Positions 37,331-50,009 of a stretch of DNA of 64,000 bases are shown here, one piece after another. The notes under the pieces were generated by a model, which searched no databases, was not told where the DNA came from, and saw only the letters and a list, made by a program, of their open reading frames with translations. A program made the translations under genes and the position numbers. Origin of the DNA: Ophioderma brevispina (taxonomy: Eukaryota; Echinodermata; Ophiuroidea; Amphilepidida; Ophiodermatidae); the NCBI GenBank assembly GCA_023653785.1, contig JAMKCH010007263.1, positions 1 to 64,000 on the forward strand. Direction: 5' to 3'. Numbering within the stretch: the stretch's first letter is position 1; every line of letters begins with the position of its first letter.

Positions 37331-38109
37331 AAATTTCTTATCAAGCCAATAAGGAATGCTACCAGCTGCATTGTGTGACCAATTTAGATCAGGAAGATTT
37401 GCAAGTAATTTAATAAACAGATGTATGTGGTCTGTCACAGAATACTGATATTTTGCCGCCAGAAAACAAACAGGGGCGTCTGAAGGTCAACAAGTTGACG
37501 TCATCGGCCACATCCATCTATAGAACAAAAGCACACCATCAATCTGTGAAATTTTTTAGAAATAATCTTTTATTGTGAATTAAGACGTGAATCATACACA
37601 AAAAAATACATCAGATCCGCATATGTAACTGCCTTGTGGTTGTTGTAACAATAAGCCGATATGACCTCGCAAGTGATCTCATAAACCAAGTTTGGTTGCA
37701 GTTGAGGTCAATTTTACATTTTCCAGCCTCTATAACCTGACCTCACATGGACCTTTGAATGGGACCATTGACTCATCAGCAAAGGGATCCAATGTTCCAT
37801 CTATGTTGACTCAAGTTTGGTTTATCCATCAACGTAGGCAGATTGTAAAGGCAAAATGTTAACTCCATGAGGTCTATAGCAAGATAACTCTATAAGTAAC
37901 CAATCCAAAATAGACTTTCCATACCTGTCCACTTTTCCTGTTCTGATGGCTAAATAAATCATGATAGCCCATGTATAACAATTAATCGGCCAGTAGAGAG
38001 ACCTCAGGGGGTTAAACAACTTTTTGCAAACAAACAGCTACAGGGACAAATTAAGTGCTCCTGGGGTGTTGGCAGGCGACACAAGGTGATCCCTATGTGC
38101 CTTCACGCC

Positions 38110-38379
38110 TTAAAGGTACCAGAAGATGAGATGAGAAACCTATCCAATAAACAGGGCCAACAAAAAGATACACTACCAGTGACATCATTAGTGAAACTAT
38201 TGATTTTCAGTCAGTGCCATGATAGATTACACCAATCCTGCGAATTTTCTATTCTCTGAAAAATCAAAGGTCACAATGATGTCATAACCAAACCACAAAT
38301 ATTGAATGCTTTCTCTCCCCTCTTTGTAGACTTGACACAAAACACATCAAATTATTCTATTGCATTTTCCTGGACCTTT
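38110..38379. mobile_element. TTAA-flanked miniature element
   Basis: TTAAAGGTACCAGAAGATG at the left pairs with TTTTCCTGGACCTTTAA at the right (AGGTACCAG against AGGTCCAGG). Its left TTAA coincides with the right end of the 8.2-kb element. The following sequence resumes with GGCAGGGACACC. 270 bp. Confidence 0.55.
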
Positions 38380-38454
38380 AAGGCAGGGACACCAACAAAA
38401 AACAAGAGCACCAATGGTGCTGTAGTTCAGAAGGTTATTAAATTGGCACACACC

Positions 38455-38945
38455 TGTGGCACAACATTTTCTATTGTGCAGATATTAATCTTGAAAAGAA
38501 AAGTCCCCCACATGAGCATTAAGTAAGAGATTTAGGGTAGCCCCCAGGTTTACATTTCTAGTATCTTTGATTCCTCTCTCTTTAATTTGAAAACAGCCCA
38601 GGGGTCACAACATTTCCATTGCTATGGGGACATTAATCGTGAAAAGTCCCCCACATGAGCATACGTGATGTTTAGGAGGAGACACCCCCGGTTTACATTT
38701 AGAGTATTTTATTGCTTGATTTCCAGTGTGGAGAGATTAACTGAAGTCCCCCAAATGAGCATAAGTAAAAGAAGTTTAGGAGTAGCACCCGGTTTTACAT
38801 TTTATAGTATTTTTTATTTCCTCTATTGGAAACCACCATGGGGGTCACAACATTCCATAATTGTGCCGGCTATTAATCGTGAAAAGTCCACCACATGAGC
38901 ACAAGTAGACACATTTAGGAGTAGCACCCCTGGTTGCATTTATAG
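38455..38945 (+). repeat. Array X, copy 1: about 140-bp tandem units
   Basis: Units carry GGGGTCACAACATTTCCATT, ATTAATCGTGAAAAGTCC, CACATGAGCATAAGTAAGAG and AGCACCCCGGTTTACATT. The GAGCA landmark recurs near 38515, 38657, 38757 and 38896. Three to four diverged units with indels. The same array occurs at 48615-49265. Confidence 0.8.
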
Positions 38946-39057
38946 TAGACAAATTTAGACTGCTCATGAGGGAGATGGTGAGAATGAGAAATATTGACCC
39001 AGATGATCTTGAGACAAAGGGCCTACTATTTAGTAGGCCCGCAGTCTCAGATATCAA

Positions 39058-40625
39058 GGAAGGACCCTTTAATCGGCCCACAGGACCTTTCACCCAAATC
39101 TGTGAACACCCTATATGGACCTTGGGGCAGTGGTCTTATTGAGCACAGTTGGTGATTATAGACAATTATTTGAGGCCACGGGAATTATATATTTCAAAAT
39201 GCCCCTTTAATTGGTAATGTTACCTGGACCCAAATCGGTGAACACCCCATATGCACCTTGGGTAACAGTTTCTTCTGAACAAGTATGTGTATTCTACAAT
39301 TGATTTGTGGCACAAGCAAGGAAGATGTGATGTGATTGAGTTTAAATTTACGACAACTCAACACAATTGGGTTATATCGTGTATACGTTTTATCAGATAT
39401 TACGTTTAAAAAAACATCAAACTTAAAACGACATCACAATAATACCAATCACAACCTTTTTTTTAAAAAGTTACAAATATTTATACAAATCGGCCTCCGT
39501 AGAAATTTTACCTGAAGAGGCCTAATATCTTAAAATAATGTTTTCAATCTGGGACACTCTATATTTTCTACGATAAGCGCATAATCAACCGCACTCAAAG
39601 TCATTACCTGTTTCACAGAAAGAAGCACAATCAACAGGAATACACGGAGGGACTGGCTCACCTCTTAAGCAAATAACTATGGGTCATGTGACCAATTTTA
39701 CATCGTGGATAGTACAATTCGCGTCCCTTGTCCAATCAAACCTGAACTACCAACAGCTCCAAAAGTTGGTTGAAAAGCATGCATGTATATTAGGAAATGA
39801 ATCCCACAGAATTTGCCACCTATTTCTGATATTATAGATATTAACTAAAGTTAAAATCTGTAAAGGGAAACTCAATGTGATATTGATATTAAGAGCTTCG
39901 TTCGCCCATACATCAACCTTTTCAGCCTTGAATCCAAGGACGCGGAATCCAAGCTTACAACAACGGATTATTCAATGGAGACAAATTGAAGAATACTTCC
40001 AACAACTCAGCAATATAGGGATGACGAACATTCTATGCCTTTCAAAGCCATAAGACTAGATAGTGAATCAGAAATATAATGAAATGACTCTCATTTTGAA
40101 GGGAATTTCTAGATTTTAAGAGTGCCCTTTAATTGGCTCATGTGACTTTGACCCAAATTGTGTGTGAACCACCCCAGGGACCTTGGGTCAACAGTTATTT
40201 CCCTGACAAGTCTAGTGATTATAGCAATTTGATTTGGCACCAGAAGTGAATTAGAGATGTTCAAATGCCCTTTTAAATTGCTATGTGACCTTTGACCCAA
40301 ATCTGTGAACACCCATATGGGACCCTGGGTCAGCGGTGCTTCTAACCAAGTCTCGTGATTCTAAACAATGATTTGTGGCACAGGAGGAATTTATAGATTT
40401 TCAAAGAATGCCCTTTAATCGGCCCACATGACCTTTGACCCAAATCTTTGTGAAACCCCACATGGGCCTTGTTCAGCAATTCTTCTGACCAAGTCTAGTG
40501 ATTATAGCAATGATTTGTGGCACAAGGATTTATAGATTTTCAAAGAATGCCCCGTTAATTTTGGAACACGTGACCTGACCCAAATCTGTGAACACCCACA
40601 TGGGCCTTGGGTAAATGTTATTCCG
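39058..40625 (+). repeat. Array Y: about 142-bp units, interrupted
   Basis: Units read ATGCCCTTTAATCGGCCCAC, TGACCTTTGACCCAAATCTG, GTGAACACCC and TCTGACCAAGTCTAGTGATT. Clear starts lie near 40122, 40266, 40408 and 40549, with two more diverged units at 39058-39310. The middle (39311-40094) is unrelated AT-rich sequence. TGACCTTTGACCC is the complement of GGGTCAAAGGTCA. Confidence 0.8.
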
Positions 40626-41430
40626 ACGCTTTTCGCTGCATCGGCCCAAGCGTTTTGGCAACCAAGACGCCCAATTTGGACAAGTGTGACCAGACAGAGT
40701 GATAGATCGAGTCAAAACATTGCCATAACAATAGCTCTGATAATACGTTGCTGAGCTAATGAGGTTGCTTGTCAACTAAGTGCCGTTAATTTGTACCATA
40801 TGTGAACAGCAGTGTATAGTGCAGGTCCCATAAACAAGGGGGGCGAGGGGCCCCCCAATTCCAAACAAACCCTAAAAAAGGCAAAAGAAAAATTGATTTT
40901 GCGAGTGTAACCAACCAAAAAATCAGGGTTTTTTAAGCTAATGTGTTGAAAAAAAAGGTTTAAAAAGAGTCCCACTTTTGCACTTCAGTGCCCTAGGGGT
41001 GCTCCCATAGGTGCAGGGGAAAGGGAAAGTTCACAAATTTGCCATAACTTAAAAACTTTATAAAGCGATTTATCTCGCCAGGTCGCAAAATTCCACCTAT
41101 ACAAAGCAGTAACCCAGGATTTTTTTTAGGGTAGGGGATTTTTTTTTGTTATCATGTTTGGTGGAGTCCAAGTGTGGGAAAAAATGTTGGATCCAAAACA
41201 TGAAATGCTAAAATTGGAGATTTACCGCCAAATATTAATTGGGTCTCGCTTAGAGGTTTTTAAAATATTGGGCCCGATGCGCTCGACACAATATTTTAAA
41301 AAACTCATGGCAAGAACATTAAATGGGCGTAAATTCATTCCAATTTTATCCTTATCATGTACGATACAAAGTTCCCCTTTTGTTCGCTTTTAGAAAAATA
41401 TGTTTCATTGATACATATATTTAACATCAG
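40626..41430. other. No gene recognised
   Basis: Contains a G/C-rich patch GGGGGGCGAGGGGCCCCCC near 40839 and homopolymer runs. Short frames are unsupported. Confidence 0.4.
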
Positions 41431-41623
41431 CAATAGACCTTTTCAAATCATCGGAAAAGTTCGGAGCAACATGCAATACACACGACGGGGTACACTCGCG
41501 TACATTCACAAGTGTTTGCCAGCGACTCTCATTACGCAAAGGCGAAATACGCATAAGTTCTGTACCCAACCTGTTTATCGGGGATATCATGTTAAGTAAA
41601 CTTCATTTTGAAAAGGTCTATTG
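41431..41623. mobile_element. Short inverted-end element, GC-rich middle
   Basis: CAATAGACCTTTTCAAATC at the left pairs with ATTTTGAAAAGGTCTATTG at the right (17-18 bp). The 193-bp body generates overlapping frames on both strands (41357-41599 and 41405-41590), which I discount. Confidence 0.75.
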
Positions 41624-41802
41624 TTAGAACAGATGTAACACACTATTGTTTCAGCTTGCTTCATTCTGAAGCACAGTTTTTTTTATTTTAACTGCTTTCA
41701 CACTCGTTGCACAGCCTTAATAACTGCTACATCTACTAGAGATCTGAAAATTTTCACAAGTTTTAAAATAACAATCTACTGAAAAGTTTAAACAAAACAT
41801 TG

Positions 41803-41901
41803 GTAGTCTTGCCAATAAAGTACTGTGATATTGCAGAATATCATTATGCACAAGTCTGTTTTGGTTGATGTCACAAAACTTTCATGTAAGACTACCAAGT
41901 T
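41803..41901. repeat. Small hairpin
   Basis: TTGGTAGTCTTGCC near 41803 pairs with GTAAGACTACCAAG near 41887 over about 13 bp, with a loop near 70 bp. Confidence 0.45.
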
Positions 41902-42136
41902 TATTTAACTGGGTTGTATGATAGATAGACCCTCAAATATTTTTACTAGATAATTTTGGAGCTAGGCAAGCACAGGTTAGACCAAATATACAAAACTTGT
42001 CATCTTCCACAACAATCAGGTTCAAATTGAATTTGTCCCCATGAAGTTAAGAGGACATCTCTTAAGTTTCAAAACTGCTCGGGCTTATTAATGATCTTGC
42101 ATGAGCTATGCACTGTCCAGCTTGAAGTAACAATAT

Positions 42137-42463
42137 GGACATATACATTGCACCGACTTTCAGCAGGTGTAGTCACAGCACTAGGGCACTGCAACTGAAA
42201 GGCAGCACTGGGTACACACCTGTTCCGCCACTTCACACCAGACAAAGTAGACTTTCCCCCAAAACGGCACTGAATATTTCCAATTTGAAAAAATTTAGAG
42301 AAGGTTCAAATTGCAAAAAATGCTGATCGTAATTTCTATAGGGAGACTAAGTATGAAGTGATGACATGCTTATACCCAGTAACGCAGTACCGCCATTCAG
42401 TTACAGTGTGCTTATCCTTTGACTATGCATGTGCACTGAAAGTCGGTACATTGTATACGCCCG
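42137..42463. mobile_element. Family E foldback with about 120-bp arms
   Basis: ATACATTGCACCGACTTTCA (42141) pairs with TGAAAGTCGGTACATTGTAT (42437), and pairing continues through CAACTGAAAGGC, CTGGGTA and CACTTCA. A single arm of the same family lies at 51256-51378. 327 bp. Confidence 0.75.
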
Positions 42464-42654
42464 CATCATTAATCCAGACAAGGAGTTTCGTAGCCATTTA
42501 TTTGTTAAATTTTTTGTCCATTAATGTGTGCTAGCAATCACTTCAGCACTAGTATTTTGCAGTCTGTGGATTTTTCATAATAAATTACACTTTGACGGCC
42601 AAATTACAGTAAAATTGAATTCAATCAAAATATTCAGTTGTATCTCGTCGTGTG

Positions 42655-42879
42655 ATTGCAAGAAGGTCATAAGTGCAATAGCTGCCATTTGTCAGAAATT
42701 CCCATCAAACAAACTATTATGCCAAGTCTGGCCAGTGGCTCTTGAAATAGTTCTTCAGGCGACACAGCCGCCTGAGGAACCATTTCAAGAGCCACTGACT
42801 TAAGATCAATTATCCTAATACATGGCAGCACACAAATGCATCACATGGCCGCTATTGCACTTACGACCTTCTTGCAATC
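42655..42879. repeat. Family F palindrome, compact copy
   Basis: GATTGCAAGAAGGTC at the left is the exact reverse complement of GACCTTCTTGCAATC at the right. The arms (about 105 bp) share GTGCAATAGC, CAGTGGCTCTTGAAAT and CTTCAGGCG with a loop of about 10 bp. RNA from this site would fold into a long hairpin. Confidence 0.85.
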
Positions 42880-43797
42880 GCATAGCGATCTCTATCTGGG
42901 TCTCCTTACAGAATTAGGACCACGTAGTATTTATAAATTGAAAATATTTAGGTCTATATTTTCTGGAATCGTTTGTTAACAATGGTCGTGTAACCAGTAA
43001 TTTGATTGTGAAGTAGTGGTAATTTTGCATGGGCTATAAACAAGTTTTCAATCATGGAGTATTCCAAAATGTCATCCAAAACTGGACCCTGTCATATATT
43101 CTTGATATTTATTTGCTAAAGGAGTTTTTATTCTGTGCAATAAAAAAGGCACCAACAGTGCACAGTGAAAAAAGAAATTGAGAGGGGCAAGTCTGACTGC
43201 TTGTTTGGGGTTATAGTCGCGGTCTCAATTTTAAAGAAAAATGGCACGCACATCCTTTGAATTGTGTATTGCATTCCCATTGTCAAGCATTCGTCACACA
43301 CTTCCGGGTTTATGTGCGTGTAGCCAGAATTTTGTTTCAGAATTACTGAGGATGGTATACCTGATACCAAGTCTATTTTCCTTGCAACAGGGAAAAAGGG
43401 ATTGTTGTTTCTTGCTGTCGGCTTATCTCTAATTTGCAACATTCTTATTGGCGTTTCCTGTTTTCAAAATAACCATAATATACAACGATGAAAAAAATCA
43501 ACCAATCCACAATAGACGACGAACCATCTCCAAGATGTCCTAAAAGTTGGGGGTTAAATTTTGATGTCATTATTATTTTCAAGGCTTATTGGGATAAGTT
43601 GAAGGTAGCTTAAGATCAAGCTGCATCAATTTCTACCTCATCACTGCTCGCTTTGATCTATCCTTTAAAAGAGGGAAAATATTTACAGATTACAACAATC
43701 ATACATGAGGCTTTATGGCAAGATTCCAGCATTATGAGCATCTCTTTGCAGATGGAGACACTTGGTTATGGTAGCTCAACTTGATTTATGGTCCAAA
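42880..43797. other. No gene recognised
   Basis: The minus frame 43128-43442 (104 codons) and the opposing plus frame show no recognisable feature. Nothing else supported. Confidence 0.4.
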
Positions 43798-43960
43798 ATG
43801 GGGAGTTTCCGTAAGCTGCCCCATCTGACACTTTTTCTGACACGCTTACGAATTTGGAAACCCTACACAGAATAGAGCACGTTTATTCTGTTAAGGTTCC
43901 AAATTCATAAACGTGTCAGAAAAAAGTGTCAGATGGGTCAGGTTACAGAAATTCCCCCAA
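43798..43960. repeat. Foldback with about 75-bp arms
   Basis: CCCCATCTGACACTTTTTCT and GACACGCTTACGAATTTGGAA at the left pair with TTCCAAATTCATAAACGTGTC and AGAAAAAAGTGTCAGATGGG at the right. A short loop (about 20 bp) with TTATTCTGTTAAGG. No TTAA or target duplication is visible. Confidence 0.8.
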
Positions 43961-44512
43961 AATGGGCAGAATTTGAAAGTTAATATAATAAAGCATGGAT
44001 ACGCCAAATTATAGCATGCATGAATAGAAATGCAAATGACTATTTTTATATACCAACTGCCAACTGAAGCTGGTCATGGCAGGATTTTGCCACAATGCCT
44101 TTTCACCTATACAGAATCTTGTGTCAACACAACATATTTCTTAAGCCATTTCATAGTGCCAGTCCTTGTGGCGTTTGACAAGTGAATTATTGTTAGACAG
44201 TAACCGCAACTGCTATTTCAGCCTTTTTTTAAACCACTCTAGTAGCAAAAAATTTTTGGTTTTGTACAAATTTGTGTCTTTAACACAAGATTATACACAT
44301 TTTTTATTCTGCACAGAAAATTTTTATTTACAATGACCTCTCACATCAAAAGGGGGCCGCATGCATTTCGATTTGCAGCCATTCTACCACATTTCGTGTT
44401 TTGATTTACTTTACTAGATTTTGTTTTAAATATCGGGGATCCGCAAGATATTTTTGTTTTTTATAAACTACTAATTTTAGAAGTCAAATACGGTTTGTGA
44501 TTGTTTTGACAT
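43961..44512. other. No gene recognised
   Basis: AT-rich, short frames only. Confidence 0.35.
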
Positions 44513-44884
44513 TTAAAGGCTGACTCAGAGATTCCCGATAGGGCGCCCTCAATTTTCAAATAAATTGTGTTTTTTTGGCATGTACAATATCCTTGTCCAT
44601 ATACCAATCACTGTGTGACATAGCTAAGCCAAAATCGAATCCTTCCTAGAAAAAATCGTCATCCTTTGTTTAAAAATTCCGGATCCGGAAATTTTGTTAT
44701 ACACAGTAATCTCTGGCAATGTTACTACACATAAATGTGTTAACATGCATCAAAACGAAAAATCCGATTCATCTCAAACTTTGGAATTGGGCATTCTAGG
44801 TGACTATCTTTAGTTCTAGTTGACTATTTTTAATTAATATATTAAAAAGATTATATTCAGAAATCTCTGCGATTCATACTTTAA
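44513..44884. mobile_element. Family C miniature element, copy 2
   Basis: The left end is TTAAAGGCTGACTCAGAGAT and the right end AGAAATCTCTGCGATTCATACTTTAA. It shares TTCCGGATCCGG, CATAAATGTG and GACTATCTTTAG blocks with 12315-12894. 372 bp. Confidence 0.7.
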
Positions 44885-44984
44885 TATTTGATGCTCTTGA
44901 GCCATTTCGGGGGAAATTCCTTTTAAAAAATATGCATTTGCATTTAGGGTTTTGGGACTACCTACTTGAAACAAACCTTTCTTT

Positions 44985-45274
44985 ATGGCCTCATATAGAG
45001 TGAATTATAATAATTCTTACATGTTATTTGTGAACAGAAATATCTTAAGAGTGAAAACAAAGTCAAATTTAAATTCCTATTTCAATATAAATCACAGGGT
45101 GAATTTTGTATTGGAGCAAAAACTAAAGAAAGTTCTCAATTTTTATACAAAAAAAAAATTAAGTTTAATTCTTTCAGACGGGATATGTTTGAAGGCAAGC
45201 ATTAAAAGCCAAAATTATGGCTTTCATTTTTTTTTTACGGGTCTGATATGTTTAATCTCTTAGTGCACCTTTAA
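44985..45274. mobile_element. Family B miniature element, truncated copy
   Basis: The right end TTAATCTCTTAGTGCACCTTTAA is the complement of the family B left end. ACAGAAATATCTTAAGAGTG (45037) matches the complement of the CACTCTCAAGACATTTCTGT block at 22044. The other end is missing. The frame 44985-45263 is a by-product. Confidence 0.65.
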
Positions 45275-48200
45275 TATTAATTAATTAGTCTTACAGGCTG
45301 TTAAAAATTTCAATATGACATCCCTCATTAAAATTGAACAAGTAATTTTGCTTTAAGTAATAAATTCTCATTTTTATACCTTATTTCATTCCTCCTCTGA
45401 ATGTATTTTGCAACAGATGGCCCCTTTTGATTTAATCCTCTATGGCCACCAATATTGGCAATTACAAAAGTTATTGCCATGACAACCATAGCTATTGCCT
45501 GTATCTCAGATTCGTCATTTCCAATATTGGCCAATGTAGATTAGTTTGGGTCGTATCAATTTTGGGAACAAGTTATCAAAACTTTGCCGAAACATTCAAA
45601 TAATTCAATATTATGAATACAATCACTACTAACCGCATGTGACTCGTACCTTTGTTTTGAACATTGGTCGAGTCCCACTTTTGTCAGTGTCACAATGACA
45701 TAGCAAACACTATGAAAGTAGCTTTAGAACACTGCTCTTTCAAATGCAAGATGTCCAAGAAAAATGAAATTTTGCTCTTAAACCAAACATTTTCCAACGA
45801 TAGTTCTCCAGCTCAGATTTGGAGCCAAATTGTGGCTTGTATGGAAGACACTGGAAAATATTGATAATTTTTGTTTTAACTTAAAATACTTCAGATTTTT
45901 TTTTCATTATTTAGAATAATTCTGAAAATAAATTTACAAATCTTTTTCCATTTCCAAACAATTAACTTGCACTTGACCCAGACTACTTTTTTTAACTCGG
46001 CAACTTGCATTGAAAAGTAGCAATGTTTATATATTGTTTATAAGTAGTGGTGAGCTTATCACCCGACGTCAATTATACGTAATCTGAAACAAAAATATCT
46101 TGACATTAATATTGCACTATTTATACGACACAAAAAATAGCTATATTATACTGTTATGAATAAGTGCTTTACTAATTGATGTTTGAAATATCTTTGAAGC
46201 ATTCACTACCTCACGCTGTTTCCTACAACCTACGACAAAAAACCTCCCACAATCACCTGATAAATTAAGGATACATAAAGCACCAAGCCCTTTATCATGG
46301 TTGAACTCAATTTCTATCAGGTTATTTTACTTTTGAGTAGTTCTAAAAGAAAGCCTTAATTCCAAAACTGGACTATACATTTCTGTAATCCTTGATAAGA
46401 TGAAAAATTTGGTATAGGTTTTTAACTCAACTGGAGACTTTTTTGACAATTTTATCTCTGAAAGACCACGATCTTTGACCTCACTTACACAGGTTGAAAA
46501 AAAAATGACATTTTCCTTTGGATGCAAAAAAAAACAGAACACCAGAAAGAACAAATTACCCTGTTTGGCAGCCCAGGCAATAAGCCATATGGGTTGTAAA
46601 TGGTCATTTACTAACAGAAATTGCCAAATAACAAACTGCTTCTTAAATTTTCACACAAATTTACTCAAGATTAAGCCACAGTTGAGGATTGGATTTCATA
46701 TGGAGTTGCAATCCATCGCAAGTACAAAACCTATCGTAACTCTGAACCCACAGGATTTACGCTAGAATTACGATAGGTTAAAGGACTCAAGATGCACCTA
46801 ACTCCACTTGGGTGAAATCCACCCAACAGTAAAATATCTATGGTACCTTTCTGGTAAACAGTATAATGGGTCTTACAGTAAATCCTTTTGTCAAAGTCAA
46901 AAATGTCAATTTTTTAGTCTTGCAAAGGTTTGAGATCTATCCAAAATATAAAAGTGAAGTTCAAGCCTAAATGACTATTCCACTAATACCTTGAGTTTTA
47001 ATATTTTTGTGAGAAATTTGAACCAACCCAATATAAAAAGCTTGGTAAAGCTATCTACCCTAGAAGTAGGAAGACCTCATATCACCTAATTCTAATTCTA
47101 TGCAGATGTGTGCCAATAAGTCACTGTGTGAAATTGCTTAAGATTATGCTGTGCACATCAATAAATATAATAAAGCTACTTCCAACAATTTCTCTTCATC
47201 AGTAAGTAAGATAACTTGAAAAGTATCTTACACTACTAATATCAGGTTTTTGCAGAAAAGACTACCGATAGCAAGGCAAATTTACAAGCCTAGCATCACT
47301 TTTTTAAGCCTGTACAATTGATGGCACTCGATGAAAGCCTCATGACATATAAACTTTTATATTAAGTTTGTTTGATCATTTATAAATTGGAAAATGTTAC
47401 TTTGAAAACTCTACAAAAATTATTGAGATTGAATACCTAAATGGCCTGGTATCATGAATTTGTTTAAATTTGACATTTTTAAGCCAAATTTACCTTACAA
47501 AAGTCATCTGTATAAAGTGATACAAGTCCATTCTGAGACAAAGTGTTAACCCCATCTTTAAGAAGTTAACTCTTTTTTTTTTATCTATAGGAAATATGAT
47601 CCTACCTTGTCCGACCCTCAAGCAATTCTGTAGGACTCGAATATGCAGGGGTCAACGATTTTTTAAAAATGTTCTGTCAGGCTTACAATAATCAGGTAGG
47701 GTTACAGGTTGGAGATGCTCAAAATACCAACAATTCATCATAAATAAAGGTCCATGACCTCTAACTAAAATATTATGACCACGCCATTTTTAATTCCTAT
47801 CCCCAACAATCATCAGAAATATAGGTAATTACAACATTTCCAAAATACTTTGAAAATTTCGATCAAAGTACAGGGATGTAGTGAGCATATCATTAATTTC
47901 CTTGGGAAAACTGATCTGGCTCTTGCCCCAGCGGCCCAAAATGTTACGCATGACGCTAAACGTTTTGTGGAAATCGTCCAAAAAAAGGCTACAGAAGGAG
48001 TTAAATGGGTATTATAATCCCTTACCAAAAATGTGGGTATGCTTTTTAAGGTGAAATAATATAACCAAGTTTTTTGTTTTTACATTTTTAGATTTATTTT
48101 TTATGGCCAAATTTCCCTGCAAATACAACCAAAAATTAAGTTCCAGAGTTCACAATCATAGCGGTGGAATTGCAAAAAGAGGTTATGACATGGTTAAAAA

Positions 48201-48614
48201 AGCTTACATATTCCCTTCTTGTGAAGAAAAATATCCATGTCCCCAACTCCAAATTTAGGTCCCTGGCCATGTAAACTTGAAACCAACATACAGGTTGAAG
48301 GGCCTATGTAAAGCGCCATGTCCCAATCATCACTCTTAACCACGCCTTAGACCCTAACAGGGAAAGGGTCATATGCATGAGAGGGCCAACAATGCGAAAA
48401 CCCAACAACTGGGATATGTGTGGGAAGTTTTAAAATAGCAGTGCAAATTATGGCCCACGGTTATGATAGAAAAAAAGGCGGTTCTGAACCACAAGTCTCG
48501 CCTGCTTCGCGATTTAATTGTAGACAAAAAAGCAGCACACCAGAGTTCAACTGGACGAGCCAGGTTGTCCCAAAAAAGTTGTGCAACCAACTAAACTCAA
48601 TTTTTAAATAGTTT
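45275..48614. other. 3.3-kb stretch without a recognised gene
   Basis: Short frames only (66-96 codons), none domain-like. A small hairpin AACCTATCGTAA/TTACGATAGGTT lies at 46728-46779. From about 47640 on, the sequence may be the leading part of the composite repeat whose array begins at 48615. Confidence 0.4.
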
Positions 48615-49265
48615 TACTTCCCACTATTTCATTTGACACACCCTAGGGGTCCACAACATTTTCCATGGAGATATTAATCTTGCAGGTTGAACCCCCCCCC
48701 CCCCACAAGCATAAGTCAGAGATTGTTAGGAGTCGCACCCTGGTTGTGCATATAGTATTACTTCCTTGGCTCTTCATTTGACACCAACCCAGGGGTCACA
48801 ACATTTTCCATTGTGGAGATATGAATCATGAGAAGTCCTCAAAAGAGCGCATAAACTGTTTAGGAGTCAGCACCCCCGGCCGTTGATTTTGTAGTATTCT
48901 ATACCTCTCACGCTTTCATTTGACACCACCTAGGGGTCACAACATTTTCCATTGTGGAGATATTAATCTTGAAAAGTACCCCCACTGAGCACAAGTAAGA
49001 GATGTAGGAGTAGGCACCCCCGGTTGATTTATTAGTATCTATAATTCTCAATCTCATTTGATTACTCCATATGAGGTCACAACATCTCCGTTTGGGGGGA
49101 TATGAATCTTGAAATGTCCCAAACATAATCAGAACCAAGAGATGGTTAGGCGTAGCACCCCCACCCCCGGGTTTGCATTTATAGTATCTTATTTCCTGCT
49201 CTTTCATTTGACACCACCCCCAGGGCCACAAATTTCCATTGTAGATCTATTAATCATGAAAAGTC
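48615..49265 (+). repeat. Array X, copy 2: about 140-bp tandem units
   Basis: Units contain TTCATTTGACACCACC, AGGGGTCACAACATTTTCCA, TTGTGGAGATATTAATCTTG and a GAGCACAAGTAAGAGATG end. Four to five units with internal differences. The minus-strand frame 48908-49231 is created by the repeat. Confidence 0.8.
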
Positions 49266-49518
49266 ATCAAAAATCCCTTTAAAATTCATAAATTAGTAAA
49301 AATATGCAAATTTATTCAATTTGGCAACACTATTTTTGAAAAAATTCATGTGACCACATTTTAAATTTGAGTGCTACGGGGTCCAGAAAGTGGTGAAATC
49401 CACAATTTTGCGGATTTTCAAATTTTCAAGAATGTAAACAGGATGGCAAAACCAAAAGACTGACCGAAGTAGAAAACATTTCAATGAAAACATGGGCACT
49501 GATCTAGCTATATTTCGG

Positions 49519-49728
49519 AATCAAATCTGAGACGCGTCATGAAAATGTTGTGCGTTGACCGCGTATGCACATCTGCAACTTGACCTAGAACAACGTCCTA
49601 GTAAGTAAATACGTTTAGCGCGATTGGCCAATTCAGCCGAGTCAAATTGTACTTTTGTTGCGTGTCTACGCTCGGCGCAAATACTCACTGGCGATCGGCG
49701 CAGGACGACGCGTCTCAGATTTGATTCC
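49519..49728. mobile_element. Inverted-end element with CpG-rich body
   Basis: AATCAAATCTGAGACGCGTC at 49519 is the perfect reverse complement of GACGCGTCTCAGATTTGATT at 49709. The 210-bp body is richer in CpG than the surroundings (GCGCGATTGGCC, GGCGATCGGCGCAGG). The frame 49521-49901 (minus) spans and exits the element and is not credible as a gene. Confidence 0.8.
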
Positions 49729-50009
49729 CGACAAATAATATATATTGATGTTAATACCTTTGTTTGGGGGTACTCTACTCCCCCCCCTCTTGATAAATCT
49801 TCTTGTTTTGTACACCTGTTTTGTACACCACAAATTGCACAACACACATCCATATACTGCCAAATAAACACATGCTGACCTAATTTATTGTAGGTAAACA
49901 AACGCCTGAATTCAAATTCTTTTTAAGGTGTAGTTTTCACACTGACCATTGAACAAACTGAGAAATTGGGGGGAAATGTACCAAGCATTAGCATTAAGTT
50001 GCAATTTTA

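Larger units (their letters stand above)
29882..38113. mobile_element. Large 8.2-kb TTAA-flanked inverted-arm element
   Basis: The left end TTAAGGCAGGAATATACATA is followed by GGGATCAC. The right end is GTGATCCCTATGTGCCTTCA then CGCCTTAA. Further inside, the arms pair again: GAGGTCAAGTTGTAAGAT...TGACCTCAATT...CCAAACTTGGTTTATG (about 30090-30170) against AAACCAAGTTTGGTTGCAGT...TGAGGTCAATTTTACATTTT...ATAACCTGACCTCACATG (37684-37750). The right arm carries extra sequence. Inside are a tandem duplication, a family D element and an array of 0.8-1.2-kb units. I see no transposase, reverse transcriptase or integrase. It could instead be two independent copies of one inverted repeat flanking unrelated sequence. 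Confidence 0.55.

Noticed and set aside
38455..40625. Regular repeats considered as a CRISPR array
   Set aside because: Whole units of about 140 bp are homologous with no unique spacers, in a clearly eukaryotic context.
49521..49901. 126-codon minus-strand frame
   Set aside because: More than half of it is the body of the inverted-end element 49519-49728.
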